Assembly: GCA_002308235.1 (NCBI GenBank)
Contig: DBVS01000056.1
Span: 5,599 to 12,211, forward strand
Length of the DNA: 6,613 nt
Origin: Lachnospiraceae bacterium UBA1258
Lineage (GTDB): Bacteria; Bacillota; Clostridia; Lachnospirales; Lachnospiraceae
Direction: 5' to 3'
The position numbers and the translations under genes are program-made. Every line of letters begins with the position of its first letter. Within the stretch, counting starts at the first letter, position 1. Under the pieces are notes generated by a model, which made no database searches, was not told the DNA's origin, and worked only from the letters and a program-made list of their open reading frames with translations. Of the stretch, positions 1-5,306 are shown piece by piece.

Positions 1-828
1 TTCTGTCTGATCGACCGTTCGTACGCACCCGGCGGACAGGTTCTTTCTACCTATGAAGTAGATAATTATCTCGGATTACCCGGAATCTCGGGAATGGAAC
101 TCGGTGACAAGTTTGTTGCCCATGCGGATGCATCGGGCATTGAAAAGAAAAGTGTGATGGTCCGTGAACTTCTGCAGACCGCATCGGGCTGGACCGTTAA
201 GACCGATAAGGGCGATTTTGAAACCAGGACGGTTATCGTTGCCACAGGTGCCACCCATGCGCATCTTAATGTGCCCGGAGAAGAAGAACTGGCCGGAATG
301 GGAGTTTCTTATTGTGCGACCTGCGACGGCGCTTTCTTTAAGAACGCGGACGTCTGCGTGATCGGCGGCTCCGACGTGGCGGTTGAGGATGCAATATACC
401 TTGCCAGAGGCTGCAGAAAGGTTTACCTTATCCACAGACGGGACACTCTTCGTGCGGCAAATTCTTTGGTGGAAGATTTAAAGAAGTGCGAAAATGTCGA
501 GTTTGTCTGGGACAGCGAAGTTAAGTCAATGAACGGAACCGACGGACTTGAATCCGTCACCGTATTTAACAAGAAGACGGGAGAAACATCCGAACTTCAG
601 GTATCCGGCGCCTTTGTTGCCGTAGGTATCAGACCCGGCACGGACCTGGTAAAGGATCTGGTCGAGCTTGATCAGGGCGGATACGTGGTGGCCGGTGAAG
701 ACTGCCGTACTTCCAAGAAAGGCCTCTACGTTGCGGGTGACATCCGTAAGAAACCCTTAAGACAGATAATCACTGCCGTGGCTGACGGTGCCAACGCAGT
801 ATCCAGCGCAGGGGAAGATATCAGGTAA
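1..828 (+). CDS. trxB: Thioredoxin reductase, 3' part (5' end cut by window edge)
   Basis: FAD-containing NADPH:thioredoxin reductase of the cytoplasm, which passes electrons from NADPH to thioredoxin. The reading frame is open from base 1, so about 275 residues are present of a family length near 305-315; the N-terminal FAD-binding GxGxxG lies upstream. Visible in order (numbered from base 1): PGGQ and EVDNYLGLPG of the FAD domain (10-28), the redox-active CATC (105-108), a dinucleotide-binding segment GGSDVAVEDA, HRRDTLRA whose arginines normally hold the NADP 2'-phosphate, and the C-terminal FAD motif GLYVAGDIR followed by RQIITAVADGA. One oddity is that the usual GGG at the start of the NADPH motif is GGS here. 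The stop lies 4 bases before the next start codon, so the two genes are probably cotranscribed. Ferredoxin-dependent relatives lack the NADPH motifs, so NADPH is the more likely donor. Confidence 0.95.
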   Translation, partial: FCLIDRSYAPGGQVLSTYEVDNYLGLPGISGMELGDKFVAHADASGIEKKSVMVRELLQTASGWTVKTDKGDFETRTVIVATGATHAHLNVPGEEELAGMGVSYCATCDGAFFKNADVCVIGGSDVAVEDAIYLARGCRKVYLIHRRDTLRAANSLVEDLKKCENVEFVWDSEVKSMNGTDGLESVTVFNKKTGETSELQVSGAFVAVGIRPGTDLVKDLVELDQGGYVVAGEDCRTSKKGLYVAGDIRKKPLRQIITAVADGANAVSSAGEDIR

Positions 829-832
829 GTAA

Positions 833-1894
833 ATGAGACGAATAACATTGGCCGGGGGGATTTTGGTCGGAGTTTTTGCTTTGTGCGCAAACTCAGTTCC
901 TGTTTACGCAGGGCTGCAGACAGCGGAGAACGCACCGGTTGTCGAGGTTATCGATAACCGGGGTTATGAGGATCTGGTTATAGCACAGGTCTCAAGCTAC
1001 GTTAATATAAGAAGCAAGCCCGACACGTCCGGCGAAATACTCGGAAAATTATATAACAATTCGGTGGGACGTTTCATAGAAGAAACGGACGGCTGGATCA
1101 AGATCAAAAGCGGAACAGTGGAAGGTTACGTTAAAGCGGAATACTGTGTGGCGGGTCTTGAAGCTTTGAGGATTGCAAGGGATGTGGAAATCACATACGC
1201 CACCATCAATGTTTCGAGCTTAAGAGTCAGACAAAAGCCCACAACGGATTCTGCGATTCTCGGAAGCTTTTCCAAGGGAGACGAACTGGAGGTCCTGGCG
1301 GAAGAGGACGGATTCGCCAAAGTTTCTTATAATAATAAGACAGGTTACATCTCGCTTGATTATGTGGATATCCACACGGAGTTCGTGGAAGCCGAATCCA
1401 TTGAGGAGGAACGCGCAAGGCTCAAGGCCGAAGAGGAAGCACGGCGCAAAGCAAAAGAAGCTGCCGAGGCCGCACTCAGGGCAAAGCAGGAACAGGAAGC
1501 GGCGGCTGCAAAGGCTGCACAGGATGCGGCAGTTGCAAACGGAGCAAGCGGCGATAACTTAGGCCAGCAGGTTGTGGATTATGCGGTACAGTTTGTCGGT
1601 AATCCTTATGTGTACGGTGGAACCAGTCTTACGGACGGATGCGACTGCTCCGGATTCACTCAAAGCGTATATGCTTATTTCGGTGTAAAACTTCCCAGAA
1701 CCGGACAAAGAAGCGCAGGCTACGCAATAGCAAGTCTGGACGAAGCACAGCCCGGAGACCTTTTGTTCTACTCGGGTCATGTGGCAATTTACATGGGAAA
1801 TAACAGGATTGTCCACGCCGCAACCCCCAGAGACGGTATCTGTATAGGCAATGCCTCCTATACAAAGATTCTGGCGATAAGAAGAATTTTCTAA
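833..1894 (+). CDS. Secreted SH3b-SH3b-NlpC/P60 peptidoglycan endopeptidase
   Basis: Predicted secreted cell-wall hydrolase of 353 residues. NlpC/P60 enzymes of this kind usually cut the D-Glu to diamino-acid bond of peptidoglycan stem peptides. Residues 1-26 form a signal peptide: Arg-Arg, a hydrophobic core, then VYA before the likely cut. Two bacterial SH3 repeats follow at about 50-105 and 120-180, each with the 'N(V/I)R..P....ILG' pattern (YVNIRSKPDTSGEILG and SLRVRQKPTTDSAILG). An Ala/Glu/Lys-rich helix, probably a coiled-coil spacer, covers about 186-235. The catalytic domain spans 243-353, with Cys272 in DCSGF, His316 in SGHVAIYMG and His328 in RIVHAA as the expected Cys-His-His triad. 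ATG at 833 was chosen because it gives the signal peptide directly. The ribosome site is weak (AGG at 823-825, inside the end of trxB). The gene probably depends on the trxB transcript. Its exact physiological role (growth, division or spore-related) cannot be read from the sequence. Confidence 0.93.
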   Translation: MRRITLAGGILVGVFALCANSVPVYAGLQTAENAPVVEVIDNRGYEDLVIAQVSSYVNIRSKPDTSGEILGKLYNNSVGRFIEETDGWIKIKSGTVEGYVKAEYCVAGLEALRIARDVEITYATINVSSLRVRQKPTTDSAILGSFSKGDELEVLAEEDGFAKVSYNNKTGYISLDYVDIHTEFVEAESIEEERARLKAEEEARRKAKEAAEAALRAKQEQEAAAAKAAQDAAVANGASGDNLGQQVVDYAVQFVGNPYVYGGTSLTDGCDCSGFTQSVYAYFGVKLPRTGQRSAGYAIASLDEAQPGDLLFYSGHVAIYMGNNRIVHAATPRDGICIGNASYTKILAIRRIF

Positions 1895-1918
1895 AAGTTT
1901 AATAAAACTGTAAGGCTT

Positions 1919-1953
1919 ACAGCCGGGTTTTTAACAGAAATCCGGCTGTTTTT
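1919..1953 (+). terminator. Intrinsic terminator after the NlpC/P60 gene
   Basis: A 12-bp stem (1919-1930 with 1938-1949, one G-T wobble), a 7-base loop and a run of five T (1949-1953) form a classical Rho-independent terminator. It starts 24 bases after the stop codon and closes the trxB-NlpC/P60 unit. Confidence 0.9.
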
Positions 1954-1968
1954 ATGGGAAAAAATTCA

Positions 1969-1997
1969 TTGACCGATTCCGTCATTCTATGTAAAAT
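1969..1997 (+). promoter_or_regulatory. Predicted sigma-A promoter, distal to hpf
   Basis: TTGACC (1969-1974), a 17-base spacer and TAAAAT (1992-1997) match the vegetative promoter consensus at 5/6 in each element with ideal spacing. Transcription would start near 2004 and run rightwards, just after the preceding terminator. The -35 lies inside one copy of a repeated palindrome and the start point inside the other, so this promoter may be repressible. Prediction only. Confidence 0.6.
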
Positions 1998-2017
1998 ACC
2001 CTTGACCGAAAACGTCA
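1969..2017 (+). repeat. Tandem pair of palindromic sites TTGACCGA-N3-CGTCA
   Basis: Two 16-base copies, 1969-1984 and 2002-2017, are identical at 13 positions and differ only in the centre (TTC against AAA). Each contains TGAC-N7-GTCA; the second extends to TTGAC-N7-GTCAA. Their starts are 33 bases apart, about three helical turns. One covers the -35 and the other the predicted start site of the promoter here, the layout expected of a repressor operator pair. The regulator is unknown to me. Confidence 0.5.
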
Positions 2018-2214
2018 AAAAGCCGTTTTTTGCGCAAGATGCATAAACAGAAAAGTGTGCAAGAGTAAATTTTCAAAATGACATCGGTGTATAACTCATG
2101 TTTTTTCCACCTGAAAAACTTCAAAATAATGCCGAAAAGATACTTTTCAACCGACTTATCCACTTTTTCCACCGATTTTGGTGTTAAAAGTGACACTTAT
2201 TCTTTATTTATCTT

Positions 2215-2228
2215 CGAACGCACGTTCT
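2215..2228. promoter_or_regulatory. LexA (SOS) box-like operator upstream of hpf
   Basis: CGAACGCACGTTCT has the perfect core GAAC-N4-GTTC and agrees with the Gram-positive LexA/DinR consensus CGAACRNRYGTTYC at 13 of 14 positions. It lies 84 bases before the -10 of the proximal hpf promoter and 137 bases before the hpf start, further than typical SOS operators, so the controlled gene is uncertain. Confidence 0.5.
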
Positions 2229-2288
2229 TGGAAGAATTAATGAAAGCAGAGTCTTAAGAAAAATTTTTCAGACAATTTAAAGAAAATA

Positions 2289-2317
2289 TATTCAATTTTC
2301 GTTTTTTATGCTATAAT
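2289..2317 (+). promoter_or_regulatory. Proximal hpf promoter with extended -10
   Basis: TGCTATAAT at 2309-2317 is a perfect TATAAT (2312-2317) with the extended TGn. The -35 is poor (TATTCA at 2289-2294, 17-base spacing), which an extended -10 can offset. Transcription would start near 2324, leaving a leader of about 40 bases before hpf. Confidence 0.65.
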
Positions 2318-2364
2318 ACTCTCAAGCTCTACACCACTATATTTATTTGAGAGGAGTGATGTAT

Positions 2365-2892
2365 ATGAAGTTTAACATCATAGGCAAAAACATTAATGTA
2401 ACGGAGGGCTTAAGATCGGCTGTCGAAGACAAGATTGGCAAGCTTGAGAAGTACTTTACCCCTGATACGGAGGTGCACGTTACTTTAAGTGTTGAAAAGG
2501 AAAGACAGAAAATAGAAGTCACCATTCCCGTCAAGGGCAATATAATCCGTTCCGAGCAGGTTTCCAACGATATGTACGTTTCCATCGATCTGGTGGAAGA
2601 GATCATCGAAAGACAGTTAAAGAAGTACAAGACCAAACTTACCGACAGGTATCAGGGAGGCGGCTCCTTTAAGAAGGAATTCCTGGAGAACGACTACATG
2701 GACGATGAGGAGATCAAGATCGTCCGAAACAAGAAGTTCGACATGAAGCCCATGTATCCCGAAGATGCCTGCGTACAGATGGAGCTTCTCGGCCACAGTT
2801 TCTTTATGTTCATCAATGCCGAGAGCGAGCAGGTAGCTGTGGTTTACAAGCGTAAAGGAAATACTTACGGACTTATTGAACCCGAGAATTAA
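2365..2892 (+). CDS. hpf: Long-form ribosome hibernation promoting factor
   Basis: Cytoplasmic ribosome-binding protein of 175 residues, the usual length of the long form (about 180-190). Long HPF blocks the 30S decoding region and pairs 70S ribosomes into inactive 100S dimers in stationary phase or stress. Residues 1-96 are the S30AE/RaiA fold, starting MKFNIIGKNINVTEGLR and continuing through the typical KIGKLEKYF. A charged linker covers about 97-116. The C-terminal dimerisation domain, about 117-173, has the family pattern IVRNKKFDMKPM, QMELLGH.FFMF.NAE, VVYKRK and YGLIEP. ATG 2365 was chosen over ATG 2359 and TTG 2347: GAGAGGAG (2349-2356) sits 8 bases before it, while 2359 is only 2 bases away, and the protein then begins as the family does. 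It stands alone between two terminators. A LexA-like box and two promoters lie upstream. Confidence 0.96.
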   Translation: MKFNIIGKNINVTEGLRSAVEDKIGKLEKYFTPDTEVHVTLSVEKERQKIEVTIPVKGNIIRSEQVSNDMYVSIDLVEEIIERQLKKYKTKLTDRYQGGGSFKKEFLENDYMDDEEIKIVRNKKFDMKPMYPEDACVQMELLGHSFFMFINAESEQVAVVYKRKGNTYGLIEPEN

Positions 2893-2903
2893 AATGGGGT
2901 AGC

Positions 2904-2941
2904 TCCCGGGTTTCCGGGAACACCTTATGCATTTGAAGGTG
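2904..2941 (+). other. Two small hairpins in the hpf 3' untranslated region
   Basis: TCCCGG (2904-2909) pairs with CCGGGA (2914-2919) around a GTTT loop. Directly after it, CACCTT (2921-2926) pairs with AAGGTG (2936-2941) around a 9-base loop. Neither has a T-tract. They precede the terminator at 2957, giving a three-hairpin 3' end that might stabilise the mRNA. Confidence 0.45.
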
Positions 2942-2956
2942 AAGTCAACGGAAAAC

Positions 2957-2986
2957 AAACGGCCCGTCAACCGACGGGTCGTTTTT
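2957..2986 (+). terminator. Intrinsic terminator after hpf
   Basis: A 12-bp stem (2957-2968 with 2973-2984, one G-T wobble) with an AACC loop ends in five T (2982-2986). It separates hpf from the butyrate operon, whose promoter begins about 25 bases later. Confidence 0.92.
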
Positions 2987-3010
2987 ATGTTTTATTCATT
3001 AATAAATCAA

Positions 3011-3039
3011 TTGCATTCGCATCGGTCTTATGATAAAAT
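3011..3039 (+). promoter_or_regulatory. Predicted promoter of the thlA-crt-hbd-bcd operon
   Basis: TTGCAT (3011-3016), a 17-base spacer and TAAAAT (3034-3039), with TG at 3031-3032 giving an extended -10 (TGATAAAAT). AT-rich DNA lies upstream. The predicted start near 3046 leaves a leader of about 57 bases containing the Rex-like operator and an AAAAGGAG ribosome site (3087-3094, 8 bases before ATG). Confidence 0.65.
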
Positions 3040-3051
3040 ATGTCCTGCAAT

Positions 3052-3069
3052 GTGATAAAAATTTAACAA
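3052..3069. promoter_or_regulatory. Probable Rex (NADH-sensing repressor) operator
   Basis: GTGATAA-AAAT-TTAACAA fits the clostridial Rex consensus TTGTTAA-N4-TTAACAA at 12 of 14 defined positions; the right half-site is perfect. It covers about +6 to +24 of the predicted operon transcript, where a bound protein would block initiation or early elongation. Rex is known to repress butyrate and other NADH-oxidising fermentation genes in clostridia and to release DNA when NADH is high, so the context supports the call. The rex gene is not in the window. Confidence 0.6.
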
Positions 3070-3102
3070 GTCACTTTCAACAAAATAAAAGGAGATTACG
3101 TA

Positions 3103-4299
3103 ATGAGTAAGAAGATTGTTTTGGCAGGCGCTTGTCGTACTGCAATCGGCACTATGGGCGGATCGCTTTCGGGAATTCCTGCAGCTGAGCTTGGTGCTAT
3201 CGTTATTAAGGAAGCAATCAACAGGGCAGGTATCAAGCCTACCGATGTAGAACATGTATACATGGGTTGTGTAATTCAGGCAGGACAGGGCCAGAACGTT
3301 GCCCGTCAGGCATCCATCAAGGCCGGTCTTCCCATCGAAGTACCCGCTGTTACCAGTAACGTGGTTTGCGGATCCGGTCTTAACTGCGTTAACCAGGCCG
3401 CTCAGATGATCATGGCAGGAGATGCCGATGTGGTTGTAGCCGGCGGTATGGAAAACATGTCAATGGCTCCCTTCGCTCTTCCCCAGGGCCGTTACGGCTA
3501 CAGAATGATGTGGCCTTCACAGAGCCAGGGCGGACTCGTTGATACCATGGTAAAGGATGCTCTTTGGGATGCATTCAATGACTACCACATGATCACAACC
3601 GCAGACAACATCGCAAAACAGTGGAACTTAACAAGAGAAGAACTTGATGAGTTCGCATTAAAGAGCCAGCTTAAGGCTTGTGCAGCCATCGAGAACGGCT
3701 CCTTCAAGAAGGAAATCGTTCCCGTAGAAATTAAGAAGAAAAAAGAAACCGTTATCTTCGATACCGACGAAGGCCCCAGACAGGGTTCCACCATCGAAGC
3801 ACTTGCCAAGCTTCGTCCTTTGAACCCCGACGGATTCGTTACCGCAGGTAACGCTTCGGGTATTAACGACGGTGCTGCGGCAATCGTTGTTATGTCGGAA
3901 GAAAAAGCAAAAGAACTCGGCGTTAAGCCCATGGCTACTTTCGTGGCAGGCGCTCTTGCAGGTGTAGATCCCACCATCATGGGTATCGGACCCGTAGCAG
4001 CTACCAGAAAGGCAATGGCTAAGGCCGGATACAAGATCGAAGACTTCGATATCATCGAAGCAAACGAAGCATTCGCAGCTCAGTCCGTAGCAGTAGGTAA
4101 GGACCTGGGTATCGATGTTGACAAGCAGCTTAACCCCAACGGTGGTGCCATCGCTCTCGGACATCCCGTAGGAGCATCGGGTGCGCGTATCCTTGTAACC
4201 CTTCTTCATGAAATGGAAGCAAAGGGTGCCAAGAAGGGTCTCGCAACTCTTTGCATCGGCGGCGGAATGGGCTGCGCTACAATAGTTGAACGTGACTGA
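3103..4299 (+). CDS. thlA: Acetyl-CoA C-acetyltransferase (thiolase)
   Basis: Condenses two acetyl-CoA into acetoacetyl-CoA, the first step of butyrate formation in the cytoplasm. At 398 residues it has the full length of the family (about 390-395). The nucleophilic cysteine is Cys89 in VVCGSG. The second signature includes NEAFA (321-325) and GGAIALGHPVGASG with His354, and the general-base cysteine is Cys384 in LCIGGGMG. The fold is a biosynthetic type II thiolase. In the Clostridium acetobutylicum enzyme the equivalent cysteine pair can form a regulatory disulfide; both cysteines are present here, but they are also the catalytic pair, so this is no proof of redox control. ATG 3103 follows AAAAGGAG by 8 bases and overlaps the palindrome ATTACGTAAT (3095-3104). 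It is the first gene of the operon and is separated from crt by a stable hairpin. Confidence 0.97.
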   Translation: MSKKIVLAGACRTAIGTMGGSLSGIPAAELGAIVIKEAINRAGIKPTDVEHVYMGCVIQAGQGQNVARQASIKAGLPIEVPAVTSNVVCGSGLNCVNQAAQMIMAGDADVVVAGGMENMSMAPFALPQGRYGYRMMWPSQSQGGLVDTMVKDALWDAFNDYHMITTADNIAKQWNLTREELDEFALKSQLKACAAIENGSFKKEIVPVEIKKKKETVIFDTDEGPRQGSTIEALAKLRPLNPDGFVTAGNASGINDGAAAIVVMSEEKAKELGVKPMATFVAGALAGVDPTIMGIGPVAATRKAMAKAGYKIEDFDIIEANEAFAAQSVAVGKDLGIDVDKQLNPNGGAIALGHPVGASGARILVTLLHEMEAKGAKKGLATLCIGGGMGCATIVERD

Positions 4300-4315
4300 T
4301 AAATAAAGAAAACCA

Positions 4316-4355
4316 ATACCATATCCGAGGTAATTCCTGCCTCGGATATTGGTAT
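4316..4355 (+). other. Stable intercistronic hairpin between thlA and crt
   Basis: Bases 4316-4330 pair with 4340-4355 over 15 bp, interrupted only by a bulged T at 4350, around a 9-base loop. No T-tract follows, so it is not an intrinsic terminator. It ends 4 bases before the crt ribosome site AGGAGG (4360-4365). It may be a processing or stability element that lets thlA mRNA accumulate over downstream genes, or it may affect crt translation. Confidence 0.7.
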
Positions 4356-4372
4356 GCATAGGAGGAGTATTC

Positions 4373-5203
4373 ATGGGATTCGTATTGTACGAACAAAAGG
4401 GCGCTGTAGGTATCATCACCATCAACCGTCCCGAAGCGCTCAACGCGCTGAATTCTCAGGTTCTTGAAGACCTTGAGGCTACCTTTAAGAGTGTTAATCT
4501 CGAAGAGGTTCGTGCTTTGGTTCTTACCGGAGCAGGAGAAAAGTCATTTGTTGCCGGCGCCGACATCGGCGAAATGAGCACACTTTCCAAGAAGGAAGGT
4601 GAGGCATTCGGCAAAAAGGGTAACGACGTGTTCCGCATGATCGAGACCTTCCCCATCCCCGTAATCGCAGCCGTTAACGGTTTTGCACTTGGCGGCGGAT
4701 GTGAGATTTCCATGAGCTGCGACATCAGACTTTGCTCTGACAATGCCGTATTCGGCCAGCCCGAAGTAGGCCTCGGAATCACACCCGGGTTCGGCGGCAC
4801 CCAGAGACTTGCTCGTCTCGTAGGCGCAGGCATGGCTAAGCAGCTTATCTACACCGCAAGAAACATCAAGGCTCCCGAAGCCTTCAGAATCGGACTTGTA
4901 AACCAGGTTGTTTCCGCAGAGCTTGATGAGGCCGGAAACGTAGTTAAGTCCGCTCAGGAAAACCTTCTTGCTACCGCTGAAAAGATGGCACAGACCATCG
5001 CTGCAAACGCACCCATCGCAGTTCGTAACTGCAAGAAAGCCATCAACGACGGCCTTCAGACAGACATGGATGCAGCTCTCGTGATCGAAGAGAAGCTTTT
5101 CGGAGACTGCTTCGAGACCGAAGATCAGAAGGCAGGCATGGGCAACTTCCTTGAGAAGGACAAAGAAAAGAAGCTTAAAGTCGTTCCGTTCAAAAATAGG
5201 TAG
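4373..5203 (+). CDS. crt: Crotonase, 3-hydroxybutyryl-CoA dehydratase
   Basis: Dehydrates (S)-3-hydroxybutyryl-CoA to crotonyl-CoA, the third step of butyrate formation. The protein has 276 residues, somewhat longer than the usual 260. Visible motifs of the enoyl-CoA hydratase family are NRPEALNAL (18-26), the oxyanion-hole segment FVAGADI (59-65), NGFALGGGCE with catalytic Glu111, and GQPEVGLGITPGFGGTQ with catalytic Glu131. The C-terminus ends in the PFKNR type seen in clostridial Crt. Both catalytic glutamates and the close clostridial match favour a true crotonase over other family members. The extra length lies mainly around residues 181-200 (acidic, helical-looking) and near the C-terminus. 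ATG 4373 was chosen because AGGAGG at 4360-4365 lies 7 bases before it; the in-frame TTG at 4349 has no such site and falls inside the hairpin. Confidence 0.96.
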   Translation: MGFVLYEQKGAVGIITINRPEALNALNSQVLEDLEATFKSVNLEEVRALVLTGAGEKSFVAGADIGEMSTLSKKEGEAFGKKGNDVFRMIETFPIPVIAAVNGFALGGGCEISMSCDIRLCSDNAVFGQPEVGLGITPGFGGTQRLARLVGAGMAKQLIYTARNIKAPEAFRIGLVNQVVSAELDEAGNVVKSAQENLLATAEKMAQTIAANAPIAVRNCKKAINDGLQTDMDAALVIEEKLFGDCFETEDQKAGMGNFLEKDKEKKLKVVPFKNR

Positions 5204-5211
5204 CGAGGAAG

Positions 5212-5246
5212 GAAATCAAGCAATTGCAAAGCAATTATTTGATTTC
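5212..5246 (+). other. Intercistronic hairpin between crt and hbd
   Basis: GAAATCAA (5212-5219) pairs with TTGATTTC (5239-5246). Inside it, after one wobble and one mismatch, AATTGC (5222-5227) pairs with GCAATT (5231-5236) around an AAA loop. No T-tract follows, so it is not a terminator. It begins 9 bases after the crt stop and is the second such element in this operon. The rest of the 103-base gap is AT-rich and leads to the hbd ribosome site; I see no convincing promoter in it. Confidence 0.65.
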
Positions 5247-5306
5247 ACCCGAGCGTACGATAAGAAAACAAGTAAATAAATTAAAATTATACAGGAGGAA
5301 GAAAAA

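Larger units (their letters stand above)
1954..2364. other. Long AT-rich intergenic region before hpf, no convincing gene
   Basis: About 410 bases without a gene I would call. From left to right it holds a promoter (1969-1997), two copies of TTGACCGA-N3-CGTCA (1969-1984 and 2002-2017), and a DnaA-box-like TTATCCACT (2156-2164). Next comes an imperfect hairpin at 2161-2192 (CACTTTT with AAAAGTG, an internal loop, then CACC with GGTG). An 11-base palindrome AAGTGACACTT (2188-2198), a LexA-type box (2215-2228), a GAAAAATTTTTC palindrome (2258-2269) and the hpf promoter follow. A 59-codon open frame (2078-2257) runs through the middle but lacks a good ribosome site. If the first promoter is active, about 300 bases would be transcribed ahead of the proximal hpf promoter, either as a long leader or as a separate RNA. 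I recognise no known RNA family in it. Confidence 0.6.

Noticed and set aside
2000..2032. Possible terminator or hairpin around the run of T at 2026-2031
   Set aside because: The best stems are 6-7 bp, nearly all A-T pairs, and unlikely to stop transcription; the T run alone is not enough.
1987..2196. 69-residue minus-strand open frame starting at GTG with the LexA box just upstream
   Set aside because: No ribosome site or recognisable promoter, composition typical of translated AT-rich DNA, and it runs across the predicted promoter and repeat pair. No recognisable domain.
2347..2364. Upstream TTG (2347) or ATG (2359) as the hpf start
   Set aside because: The Shine-Dalgarno sequence GAGAGGAG overlaps or nearly touches these codons, and only ATG 2365 gives the family N-terminus MKF.
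3051..3061. Second extended -10 (TGATAAAAA) as an alternative thlA promoter
   Set aside because: No acceptable -35 at the right distance, and the sequence is better explained as the left half of the Rex-like site.
3658..4443. Long minus-strand open frame (261 codons) antisense to thlA and the start of crt
   Set aside because: It is the shadow of strongly codon-biased genes on the + strand; the product is rich in Cys, Ser and Gly without any domain, and the + strand proteins are unmistakable.
5282..5287. TAAAAT before hbd, and a similar TAAAAT at 6208-6213 before bcd, as internal promoters
   Set aside because: Neither has a -35-like hexamer at 16-18 bases; such sequences are frequent in these AT-rich gaps.
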